Source of the DNA: Nitrososphaeraceae archaeon
GTDB lineage: Archaea > Thermoproteota > Nitrososphaeria > Nitrososphaerales > Nitrososphaeraceae
Assembly (NCBI GenBank): GCA_025922735.1
Contig: JAICHI010000087.1
Span: 1 to 5,594, forward strand
Direction: 5' to 3'
Length of the DNA: 5,594 nt
This document shows, in pieces, positions 1 to 5,001 of this stretch. The translations under genes and the position numbers were made by a program. How positions within the stretch are numbered: position 1 is the first letter of the stretch; every line of letters starts with the position of its first letter. The notes beneath the pieces were generated by a model, which searched no databases, was not told the DNA's origin, and was given only the letters and a program-made list of their open reading frames with translations.

Positions 1-68
1 GCCTGCATGAATGAATATATTACTAAGATTCAGTGACATATCAAAGCTTACAATGTATAACTAGGCTT

Positions 69-92
69 TTGTTATTACATGGAAAATAACAA
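69..92. repeat. Perfect 8-bp inverted repeat, 8-nt spacer
   Basis: TTGTTATT at 69-76 is the exact reverse complement of AATAACAA at 85-92, with ACATGGAA between. The AT-rich dyad lies about 65 bp upstream of the small ORF at 157, with no coding sequence over it. It could be a regulator-binding dyad or a weak RNA hairpin. AT-rich 8-bp arms do arise by chance, so the function is unknown. Confidence 0.35.
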
Positions 93-124
93 TGACTTTT
101 GAATGGATTATTGCTCCTATAACC

Positions 125-132
125 TATTTTTA
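125..132 (+). promoter_or_regulatory. TATA-like box for the small ORF at 157
   Basis: TATTTTTA is centred about 28 nt before the ATG at 157. Archaeal TATA boxes lie about 25-27 nt before the transcription start, so initiation would fall at or next to the ATG and give a leaderless or near-leaderless mRNA. No Shine-Dalgarno sequence is visible before this ATG, which agrees with that. The call rests on sequence match and spacing only. Confidence 0.4.
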
Positions 133-156
133 GCATGAACTCAATGCTTTACTCAG

Positions 157-291
157 ATGAGTGACACACCCAACGATGACCCGAAAAAGTCTGCGGAAAG
201 AGTAGTTGAGCATAATGAAAAATTCAATGTTCCGGTTCAGACAGAAAAGGAAGAGGCACAAGTTTTTGAAAATGCATCACCAGAAAATTGA
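157..291 (+). CDS. Small acidic hypothetical protein, 44 aa, possibly a truncated form of a longer ORF
   Basis: The ORF starts at ATG 157 (MSDTPNDDPKKSAERVVEHN...) and stops at TGA 289-291. An in-frame TGA at 136-138 rules out an extended start. The product is hydrophilic, rich in Asp, Glu and Lys, with no membrane segment, cysteine cluster or recognisable domain. It looks like a small, possibly disordered soluble protein. A TATA-like box at 125-132 has the right spacing for a leaderless transcript. After the TGA the same frame continues for 14 protein-like codons (ADEQEIRRKKEGFD) to TAA at 334-336, so the stop may be a mutation, a sequencing error or a site of readthrough. I do not recognise the family. 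The gene call is tentative because of its length. Confidence 0.4.
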   Translation: MSDTPNDDPKKSAERVVEHNEKFNVPVQTEKEEAQVFENASPEN

Positions 292-354
292 GCTGATGAG
301 CAGGAGATCCGTCGCAAGAAAGAAGGCTTTGATTAATTGACTAATTAATTACAG

Positions 355-374
355 GCTCCTCTCAGCTCCTCTCT
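355..374. repeat. Two tandem copies of a pyrimidine-rich 10-mer
   Basis: GCTCCTCTCA (355-364) is followed directly by GCTCCTCTCT (365-374), with 9 of 10 positions identical. It lies about 20 bp past the extended small ORF. It may be a slippage duplication or part of a pyrimidine-rich termination region. Nothing more can be supported. Confidence 0.4.
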
Positions 375-674
375 CTAAGCTATCGATCACATATCGTAGA
401 GCATGGGAGCAAGCTGAAATATAGCATCGAAGAGGCTGCCCTTTAGAATTGTAATCAATGATGGATATGAAGTCCGTAAATGGTTTGTAATTCCTTTGGC
501 CTCTTAATATCATAAACCGCTGCGATATTATGTTCCATTCTTTCTGCACATGACGCAAGGAGGGTAAAAGTTCAACGATAGATCATGCGCGATATACCGA
601 GAATGCGGACCAATATACAATTCCATTAGATGCACAATATACGCTTCCTAAGCGACGATCATCATAACACATCA

Positions 675-682
675 TTTAAATG
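675..682 (+). promoter_or_regulatory. TATA-like box for the Lrp/AsnC-like gene
   Basis: TTTAAATG is centred about 42 nt before the TTG start at 721. Transcription would then begin near 705, leaving a leader of roughly 16 nt. That leader contains GGAAAG at 705-710, a weak purine stretch. A start near 705 would exclude the out-of-frame ATGs at 680, 684 and 696 from the mRNA, which supports TTG 721. Confidence 0.35.
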
Positions 683-720
683 AATGATTGGGTGCATGAA
701 TATCGGAAAGACCTATCGAG

Positions 721-1257
721 TTGAAGAAAAGGCAGCACAACAACGGCAATAATGGATACAGTAAGATCACGCAAGGGGATAAATTGGTTTCAGGATCTCT
801 CGATGCGAAGATAATTGAAGAACTACTACATGACGCCTTTATCTCCTCTACTGATATTTCAAAAAGGCTCAAGGCTCCTCTTTCTACAGTTCAGAGAAGA
901 AGAAGATATTTGGAAAATACCATCTTGACAAGACGATATGAAATTGATCTTAAGAAGCAAGGTTTTCGGATTGGTGAACTCACTGTAGTTGCTGGAAATG
1001 GAGCCAGCAAGGAAATTATTAGTGGAATCTTTTCAAAGTACCCAAACTATATCCTTTCTATCAGCGTCAAGATTGATGGTGCCGTGATGTTGGGAGTATT
1101 GGTTTACTTTAAAACAACTACTGAAATACATGATATGATGATGGGCATTCAATCATTACCCGGGGTAAAGCGTGTCAAGTTTGCAGAAACCGTAGAAATA
1201 GTTAGGAATAAGAGAAATGAAATAGGGAGGACAGTAGCGCGTTCAATCATCCGCTGA
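721..1257 (+). CDS. Lrp/AsnC-like winged-helix transcriptional regulator
   Basis: This 178-aa protein is a probable DNA-binding regulator. Residues about 27-72 form a helix-turn-helix of the Lrp/AsnC kind: LDAKIIEELLHDAF, then SSTDISKRLKAPLSTVQRRRRYLE, where the arginine-rich stretch at 59-62 sits in the recognition helix. Residues about 85-162 resemble the ligand-binding/oligomerisation (RAM) half of Lrp proteins, with alternating strands and a closing LPGVKRVKFAETVEIV. The first 25 residues are polar and Asn/Lys-rich, a likely disordered extension. The start is TTG 721: TGA at 697-699 closes the frame upstream and the first internal ATG is residue 123, deep inside the C-terminal domain. The effector and targets cannot be told. 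It has no operon partner, since the next gene is 279 bp away. Family assignment is from pattern recognition. Confidence 0.8.
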   Translation: MKKRQHNNGNNGYSKITQGDKLVSGSLDAKIIEELLHDAFISSTDISKRLKAPLSTVQRRRRYLENTILTRRYEIDLKKQGFRIGELTVVAGNGASKEIISGIFSKYPNYILSISVKIDGAVMLGVLVYFKTTTEIHDMMMGIQSLPGVKRVKFAETVEIVRNKRNEIGRTVARSIIR

Positions 1258-1294
1258 AATACGACTAGCTACTGAGAAGGCAGATGTGCTTCTG

Positions 1295-1320
1295 CTTTGC
1301 AAAGTAGAGAGTTTTTCTCA
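1295..1320 (+). terminator. Possible T-rich terminator after the Lrp-like gene
   Basis: A perfect 10-bp palindrome CTTTGCAAAG (1295-1304) is followed by GTTTTTCTC (1311-1319), about 40-60 nt after the stop codon. Archaeal transcription commonly ends at T-runs with or without a hairpin. A single T5 run is weak, so this is only a candidate. Confidence 0.25.
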
Positions 1321-1452
1321 TATTGCTTCTATATATTCTTGCATTGAGCATAAAAGCAATTGATTTTCTAGTTGTTAAATCATTAGAGACATAGAAGTGA
1401 ATTCGAATGAAATAATGCTCTTCTAGCTTTTCGACCGAAACTGACAACCTAT

Positions 1453-1461
1453 TTTATAAAA
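1453..1461 (+). promoter_or_regulatory. Distal TATA-like box upstream of the 127-aa gene
   Basis: TTTATAAAA is a near-ideal archaeal TATA element. Transcription from it would start near 1484 and give a leader of about 50 nt for the ATG at 1537. It competes with the nearer box at 1500-1507, and the sequence alone does not say which is used. Confidence 0.35.
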
Positions 1462-1499
1462 AAAGTAAGGACTGCCTACTAGTAGATGTTAGGTCTAGC

Positions 1500-1507
1500 T
1501 TTATTTA
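1500..1507 (+). promoter_or_regulatory. Proximal TATA-like box upstream of the 127-aa gene
   Basis: TTTATTTA is centred about 33 nt before ATG 1537. It predicts a transcription start near 1530 and a leader of only a few nucleotides, typical for genes without a Shine-Dalgarno sequence. The 1258-1536 spacer otherwise shows no convincing gene. Confidence 0.35.
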
Positions 1508-1536
1508 TGAGGTAAACTACCACCATCTCGACAAAC

Positions 1537-1920
1537 ATGATGCGATTTCCTAGAATGCTGGTAGAGAGTGAGCGAAATGACATAGTATCCTCCAAGAATG
1601 CATACGATGTATTTGCTATTTTTCGGGACCTAAAATTAGGTCTCAAAGAGGCAGAATATACATCTAGATGTCTTCAAATTCTTGATAGTAAACAAACTTT
1701 TATTCAAAAATTTCAGGATGACAGCCCTCTTTTCAGAGTGTGGATTGATTTTTTGTTTCATTACGAATGGATAGCAAGATCTAGGGATATCATGCATGAT
1801 CGTTTTTTCATATATTGGACGATTGTAACTATCACTCATGATTTGGAAGATAAGGTTGCAAGTCCAAAAGCAGGAAAATTTACAGACATTGCAAAGGTGG
1901 TGGAAAGGTCTGAAAACTAG
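1537..1920 (+). CDS. Hypothetical protein, 127 aa, unknown function
   Basis: The frame starts at tandem ATGs (1537 and 1540) and ends at TAG 1918-1920. I do not recognise the family. The product looks soluble and mostly helical: an N-terminal part around residues 20-60 (AYDVFAIFRDLKLGLKEAEY...) and an aromatic-rich central part at 66-94 with F66, W69, F72, F74, Y76, W78, F90, F91, Y93 and W94. That part is too interrupted by charges to be a clear membrane segment. The tail (KVASPKAGKFTDIAKVVERSEN) is polar. There is no metal-binding motif, signal peptide or catalytic signature. Two TATA-like boxes precede it. Its 3' end overlaps the open frame of the winged-helix regulator by up to 83 nt, which suggests co-transcription. 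It could be a partner or effector of that regulator, but this is only positional inference. Confidence 0.55.
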   Translation: MMRFPRMLVESERNDIVSSKNAYDVFAIFRDLKLGLKEAEYTSRCLQILDSKQTFIQKFQDDSPLFRVWIDFLFHYEWIARSRDIMHDRFFIYWTIVTITHDLEDKVASPKAGKFTDIAKVVERSEN

Positions 1921-2269
1921 AGGCAGTACAGAGATTATTGGCTTGATTCTTCAAGCTGTAGAACGCCAAGCGCTTACACGTTCTAAAATCATGTATCATG
2001 CGATCCTCAATTTCAAGCAGGTGACTGATTACACTGCCTTTCTGACAAAGGAAGGCTTGTTGACATATCTTTCGCAGGATAGAAAATATACTATCACAGA
2101 CAGGGGCAGACAATTTCTAACTCTATTTAAAGAGACTAATAAGTTGCTTACTACTCATTATGATGATATGGCAGCCAACAATGAAGAACAAAACCAACAA
2201 GAACCACCACCACCACCACAACAACAACAACAACAACAGTGGGTGGCTTTACATAAACAACATAATTAA
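1838..2269 (+). CDS. Small winged-helix DNA-binding protein (HTH_45-like) with Pro/Gln-rich tail
   Basis: Residues about 29-104 match the pattern of small archaeal winged-helix regulators common in Thaumarchaeota (HTH_45 type). These show STEIIGLILQAV (helix 1), LTRSKIMYHAILNFKQVTDY (helix-turn-helix), LTKEGLLTYL, a beta wing DRKYTITDRG, and a closing helix RQFLTLFKETNKLL. It probably binds DNA as a dimer, with unknown target. Family members usually begin just before the STEII segment. Here the only ATG is at 1838, giving 28 extra residues that overlap the upstream gene by 83 nt. Starts at TTG 1889 or CTG 1910 would shorten this, so the N-terminus is uncertain. After residue 108 the tail is low complexity: Asn/Glu/Gln-rich, then five prolines (123-127) and seven glutamines (128-134). 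This tail is not part of the family core and is encoded by a trinucleotide repeat. Confidence 0.72.
   Translation: MIWKIRLQVQKQENLQTLQRWWKGLKTRGSTEIIGLILQAVERQALTRSKIMYHAILNFKQVTDYTAFLTKEGLLTYLSQDRKYTITDRGRQFLTLFKETNKLLTTHYDDMAANNEEQNQQEPPPPPQQQQQQQWVALHKQHN
2204..2239 (+). repeat. Coding (CCA)5(CAA)6CAG microsatellite
   Basis: Five CCA units (2204-2218) run directly into six CAA units (2219-2236) and one CAG. They encode Pro5-Gln7 near the C-terminus of the winged-helix protein. The unit length is three, so copy-number slippage would change tail length without breaking the frame. A +1-shifted frame over the same DNA reads as His5-Asn6 (an open frame from 2160 to 2357) and is best explained as a by-product of the repeat. 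Confidence 0.9.
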
Positions 2270-2503
2270 TGAAAAGAGCATCTTTACATGTGGACGCACA
2301 GTAGAGGGGCGCTTAGATATGATCAAGTTTACTAACTGTTTAGCAAATACAGACTAAGGACATTGAAACCGAAGATACGGCAGCCACAAATATTTGATCT
2401 TTAGATTCTGAGGTTTCTAGTATAAACGATTGGAAAAAATTTTGCTCTTGGTTAAGCTGAACTAAAGATTATTCGATCTATATTATTAATGAAAATCTAC
2501 CTG

Positions 2504-2523
2504 CTTTTTCCTTTTTCCTTTTC
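2504..2523 (+). terminator. T-rich tandem tract, likely terminator for plus-strand transcription
   Basis: CTTTTTC occurs twice in tandem (2504-2517) and is followed by CTTTTC (2518-2523). Archaeal RNA polymerase terminates at successive T-runs without needing a hairpin, and this lies in a convergent spacer where a terminator is expected. It sits about 235 nt after the winged-helix stop, so the 3' UTR would be long. Confidence 0.45.
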
Positions 2524-2553
2524 ATCTGCTAGGTCTGAGTTGAGCGATGAATT

Positions 2554-2558
2554 AAAAA
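2554..2558 (-). terminator. T-run after the hydrolase gene (minus strand)
   Basis: On the minus strand, AAATTTTTAATT appears about 25-35 nt past the hydrolase stop, giving a T5 run in an AT-rich context. It is a plausible terminator for the hydrolase transcript, with a further T6 run at the complement of 2434-2439 as back-up. No hairpin precedes it. Confidence 0.3.
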
Positions 2559-2584
2559 TTTCTACTAACACTCCCTCTGCATCT

Positions 2585-3244
2585 TTACTCCTTGTCTAAA
2601 ATTTCAACGGGACAGGCCGTTACAAGCTGCTTAAATTTGACTGCATCTTTTTTCGTACCTACTATTGAACCATAATGCATGGGAATTGCCAGTTTTTTTG
2701 GCTTTATCTTTTCGTTTACTGCTTTAGCTGCCTCCTCTGCAGTCATGACGTAGGTTCCTGATACTGGTACCAGCGCTATGTCTGGTTCGATGGCACTCAT
2801 TTCTGGAATATCGTCAGTATCGCCAGTATGGTATATACGCATCTTGTTTAAAGTGATGATAAAACCGACCTTTCCATCTGCTTTTGGATGGAAATGCTTG
2901 TTGGTATTGTACGCTGCCACCGCCTCTATTGGGATGCCCTGAACAGTGAGCTTATCGCCGGGAGCAACTCCTTTCGTTTCTGCCGCTCTGACATTCTTTA
3001 GTTGCTCCATGCACTCCTTGGCGGCCACAATCGTGGTATTATTGCCTATGAGGTGCCTAAGGTCGTCCATACTCAGATGGTCAAAATGATTGTGAGAGAG
3101 TAGGATAATGTCAGCATCATTTTTGTTATGATGGGAGTCGGAAATCTGGTAAGGGTCGATGTAAATAACAGTCTTGCCTTCGACCGTCAGTTTGTAGCCA
3201 TCATGGCCAAGCCAATGCAATCTGACTCCGTCAAACTCGAGCAT
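2585..3244 (-). CDS. UPF0173-type metal-dependent hydrolase, metallo-beta-lactamase fold
   Basis: This 219-aa protein (from ATG 3244) has the compact single-domain metallo-beta-lactamase fold of the UPF0173/UlaG-like group. Residues 9-17 read LHWLGHDGY, the family opening. SHNHFDH at 50-56 gives the HxHxDH metal ligands H51, H53, D55 and H56. AYNTNKHFHP (111-120) supplies the family His-Pro motif, HTGDTD (139-144) the bridging Asp142, and PMHYG (189-193) the last ligand His190. A di-metal hydrolase acting on a phosphoester, lactone or similar bond is expected, but the substrate is unknown for most members. The frame is open to a TTG at 3280, but the extra 12 residues (MAPRYTSSSGIS) match nothing in the family, and that TTG lies inside a promoter palindrome, so ATG 3244 is preferred. 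It follows the PIN gene by 45 bp and probably has its own promoter. Confidence 0.9.
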   Translation of the reverse strand: MLEFDGVRLHWLGHDGYKLTVEGKTVIYIDPYQISDSHHNKNDADIILLSHNHFDHLSMDDLRHLIGNNTTIVAAKECMEQLKNVRAAETKGVAPGDKLTVQGIPIEAVAAYNTNKHFHPKADGKVGFIITLNKMRIYHTGDTDDIPEMSAIEPDIALVPVSGTYVMTAEEAAKAVNEKIKPKKLAIPMHYGSIVGTKKDAVKFKQLVTACPVEILDKE

Positions 3245-3268
3245 ACTAATACCACTACTACTAGTATA

Positions 3269-3282
3269 TCTTGGCGCCAAGA
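3269..3282. promoter_or_regulatory. Perfect 14-bp palindrome, candidate operator in the hydrolase promoter
   Basis: TCTTGGCGCCAAGA is its own reverse complement. It sits in the 45-bp gap between the PIN and hydrolase genes, immediately downstream of the TATA-like box at 3284-3294 and upstream of the expected transcription start near 3263. A dimeric protein bound here would block RNA polymerase. It is GC-rich in its centre within an AT-rich spacer and is not followed by a T-run on the minus strand, so it does not look like a terminator. Confidence 0.5.
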
Positions 3283-3283
3283 A

Positions 3284-3294
3284 TTTTATTTAAA
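3284..3294 (-). promoter_or_regulatory. TATA-like box for the hydrolase gene
   Basis: On the minus strand this reads TTTAAATAAAA. It overlaps the stop codon of the PIN gene and is centred about 45 nt before ATG 3244. That predicts transcription starting near 3263 with a leader of roughly 20 nt. It suggests the hydrolase can be expressed apart from the translation genes upstream, although read-through from them is possible. Confidence 0.45.
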
Positions 3295-3694
3295 GGTGAT
3301 CCTTGGGATTAATTTTTGGATTTGCTACAATGAAATTATCCTCGCTGAGGCTCAGAACTAAGACTTGATTGGCTATGAGCCTGCGGCGCAGGTTGGTATC
3401 TATGGTGGCTACTGCACACTTTTGAGCCATCGCATACTCAATAATGGAGTCGTCGACGTGTTTCGCAGGTGCAACAGCTACTGTTTTGAACTTTGCTTTT
3501 GCGAGTTCAAGTGCTGTTTTTGCAAGACGGGACCTCTTGGGACCTGCATTTTGAGCGAGCCTTTCTAGCTCTCCTTCTACTATGTCAGGGACAAGGAAGT
3601 CAAGTCTGCCAAGCTGTGACTCGATTTTTGCAACTCGCTTAATGGGTTTTGAAACAAGAACCATCAAAAAACTGGTGTCGCATAGAACTTGCAT
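3290..3694 (-). CDS. PIN-domain protein, Fcf1/Utp24-like (COG1412 type)
   Basis: This 134-aa protein spans one PIN domain, a metal-dependent ribonuclease fold. It opens with the first strand and catalytic aspartate in VLCDTSFLM (Asp6). VPDIVEGELERL (35-46) carries the second acidic group (Glu40/Glu42), VDDSI (80-84) the third (Asp81/Asp82), and VATIDTNLRRRL (95-106) the fourth (Asp99). IDTNLRRRL resembles Fcf1/Utp24-type PIN proteins, which in eukaryotes cut pre-rRNA during small-subunit assembly. An archaeal role in rRNA processing is inferred from family and context. It starts at ATG 3694 only 3 nt after the aIF2-gamma stop, so the two are surely co-transcribed and probably translationally coupled. 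There is no antitoxin-like neighbour, which argues against a VapC toxin role. Confidence 0.87.
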   Translation of the reverse strand: MQVLCDTSFLMVLVSKPIKRVAKIESQLGRLDFLVPDIVEGELERLAQNAGPKRSRLAKTALELAKAKFKTVAVAPAKHVDDSIIEYAMAQKCAVATIDTNLRRRLIANQVLVLSLSEDNFIVANPKINPKDHL

Positions 3695-3697
3695 AGG

Positions 3698-4963
3698 CTA
3701 GGCGGCTATTCCTGAGCCAATCAGACGCCATCTTTCAGCTATTCTCCTGCTGATAGCAACTCTGCTCTTAGGCATCAAACATACTGGCTTTTTCAGCTTT
3801 ACTTCCACCTTGCTGTCCCTCACGTTTGTAACATAGCCACTTGCTGCGGCTGTGCCGATGTTGAGTCTGATTGGCTCTTTTGCCTTAAGAGGTTCGACCT
3901 TGACCATTTCAGCAGTACCGACTGCAGTATCGAAAAGGACTACATCTATCGTAATATCTTCTACATCTTTTGGAAGCTTCCCTGGCTTACCCACCACAGA
4001 GCCAATGAGTGAGTCGCTTTTTGTATATGTAGGGTCAAGCTTGGTGCCTATTGCAACGAGCCCTCCTGGCCTGACTGACTTGACAAGACCGGCACCAGTA
4101 CCCAGTGTTGATACTTGAGAAGTAATCGGATCATACTTGCCCTTTTTTTCATCCAAGACTCCAGGACGGATCTCAATTTCATCTGCAATATTTAGCTGGC
4201 CTTGTACTAGCGCCCCGCCGATGATCCCTCCTTTGACCTGTGTGATTGGGCTTCCAGGTTTGTTGACATCAAATGAACGCAACACATGCATTATAGGTTC
4301 AGCGTTCTTTATTCGTGCCGGGGTTTTGATAGTTTTTTCGATGGCTTCGATGAGCACATCAATGTTCAGCTTATGCTGGGCTGACACAGGGATTATTGGT
4401 GCCTTTTCTGCAATGCTTCCTTTGACGAAGTCTTTGATCTGCCTATAATTGTCAAGTGCTTCCTCGTATTCAGCAAGGTCTGCTTTGTTCTGTACAAGAA
4501 CGATCTGTTGTATGCCAAGTACAGAGAGAGCAAGTAGGTGCTCCCTTGTCTGCGGCTGCGGCACGTTTTCGTTAGCCGCCATCACCAAAATTGCTCCATC
4601 CATTAAAGCTGCTCCGGAGAGCATATTTGCCATTAAGCTTTCATGGCCTGGCGAGTCGACAAAACTCACCACGCGGAGAAGTTCACTTTTTCCTCCGCAG
4701 TTAATGCATTGGGGTTGAGTACCATAGCATACTGGTGGGGGGCATTGAGGACATTTGTAAAATGCGGCATCGGCATAGCCGATCTTGATCGTAATACCTC
4801 TTCTAAGCTCTTCGCTATGAGCGCTGGTCCAGACTCCTGTGATGGCTTCGACAAGAGTCGTCTTGCCATGGTCGACGTGGCCTGAAGTCCCAATATTGAC
4901 GCATGGCTGATATCCATATTCCTTGATATACCAATCTGGCAGGGTCTCTTTCCAATGCAACAA
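3698..4963 (-). CDS. eif2g: Translation initiation factor aIF2, gamma subunit
   Basis: This GTPase is the core of the archaeal aIF2 complex, which brings initiator Met-tRNA to the small ribosomal subunit. All signatures are present in its 421 residues: G1 GHVDHGKT (28-35), switch I around RRGITI (54-59), a zinc knuckle with CxxC pairs at 71/74 and 86/89 plus an extra Cys79, G3 DSPGH (103-107), G4 NKAD (159-162), G5 SAQHKLN (194-200), and the aIF2-gamma-specific segment RSFDVNKPGSP (229-239). The C-terminal beta-barrel domains end with RRIAERWRLIGSG. Length is normal for the family. The start must be TTG (4963, or the adjacent TTG 4960): a TAA at 4964-4966 closes the frame upstream and the first in-frame ATG is residue 111, past the G1 and G3 motifs. 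It lies 35-38 nt after S6e and 3 nt before the PIN gene. Confidence 0.97.
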   Translation of the reverse strand: MLHWKETLPDWYIKEYGYQPCVNIGTSGHVDHGKTTLVEAITGVWTSAHSEELRRGITIKIGYADAAFYKCPQCPPPVCYGTQPQCINCGGKSELLRVVSFVDSPGHESLMANMLSGAALMDGAILVMAANENVPQPQTREHLLALSVLGIQQIVLVQNKADLAEYEEALDNYRQIKDFVKGSIAEKAPIIPVSAQHKLNIDVLIEAIEKTIKTPARIKNAEPIMHVLRSFDVNKPGSPITQVKGGIIGGALVQGQLNIADEIEIRPGVLDEKKGKYDPITSQVSTLGTGAGLVKSVRPGGLVAIGTKLDPTYTKSDSLIGSVVGKPGKLPKDVEDITIDVVLFDTAVGTAEMVKVEPLKAKEPIRLNIGTAAASGYVTNVRDSKVEVKLKKPVCLMPKSRVAISRRIAERWRLIGSGIAA

Positions 4964-5001
4964 TTAGTATCGTAAAATTCCGGAGATATTAAGGTACGGA
5001 A

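Larger units (their letters stand above)
337..720. other. Non-coding stretch between the small ORF and the Lrp-like gene
   Basis: No convincing gene is visible here. A minus-strand open frame (349-558, 69 codons) starts only with TTG, has no recognisable domain and lacks family support, so I do not call it. The stretch begins with an AT-rich motif (ATTAATTGACTAATTAATT, 332-350) and then a pyrimidine-rich tandem repeat (355-374) that could serve as a T/C-rich transcription stop for the upstream ORF. Its right end contains the promoter of the gene at 721. No tRNA-like or repeat-array structure is seen. Confidence 0.5.
2270..2584. other. Convergent intergenic spacer
   Basis: This 315-bp AT-rich spacer separates the plus-strand winged-helix gene from the 3' end of the minus-strand hydrolase gene. 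No open frame with coding character is visible. It holds T-rich tracts on the plus strand (2504-2523) and T5-T6 runs on the minus strand (complements of 2554-2558 and 2434-2439), suitable for stopping transcription from both sides. Confidence 0.55.

Noticed and set aside
1..36. Possible C-terminal end of a plus-strand gene (frame 1, ending TGA 34-36)
   Set aside because: Only 11 codons are visible and none is recognisable, so it cannot be told from chance.
349..558. Minus-strand 69-codon open frame
   Set aside because: It can only start with TTG at full length, has no recognisable domain or ribosome-binding site, and ends in the pyrimidine-rich tandem repeat. Conservation would be needed to call it.
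1322..1360. ATTGCTT/AAGCAAT inverted repeat with a 25-nt spacer
   Set aside because: Seven-bp arms with a wide spacer in AT-rich DNA are expected by chance, and no adjacent feature gives it meaning.
1265..1447. Minus-strand 60-codon open frame in the spacer after the Lrp-like gene
   Set aside because: TTG start, no domain pattern, lies in AT-rich spacer sequence. Length is within chance expectation.
2160..2357. Plus-strand frame encoding a His5-Asn6 run
   Set aside because: It reads the CCA/CAA repeat of the winged-helix gene in another frame. The downstream part has no domain character, so a His-rich metal-binding protein is not supported.
3245..3280. TTG start at 3280 adding 12 residues to the hydrolase
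   Set aside because: The extension is a Ser-rich non-family sequence overlapping the promoter palindrome. ATG 3244 places the family opening motif at the usual distance from the N-terminus.
3290..3694. PIN protein as a VapC toxin of a toxin-antitoxin pair
   Set aside because: The gene follows aIF2-gamma by 3 nt with no small antitoxin partner, and its motifs fit the Fcf1-like group better.
3852..4885. Several plus-strand open frames opposite aIF2-gamma
   Set aside because: They are antisense shadows of a fully conserved GTPase gene, Ser/Pro-rich as expected from reading the opposite strand.
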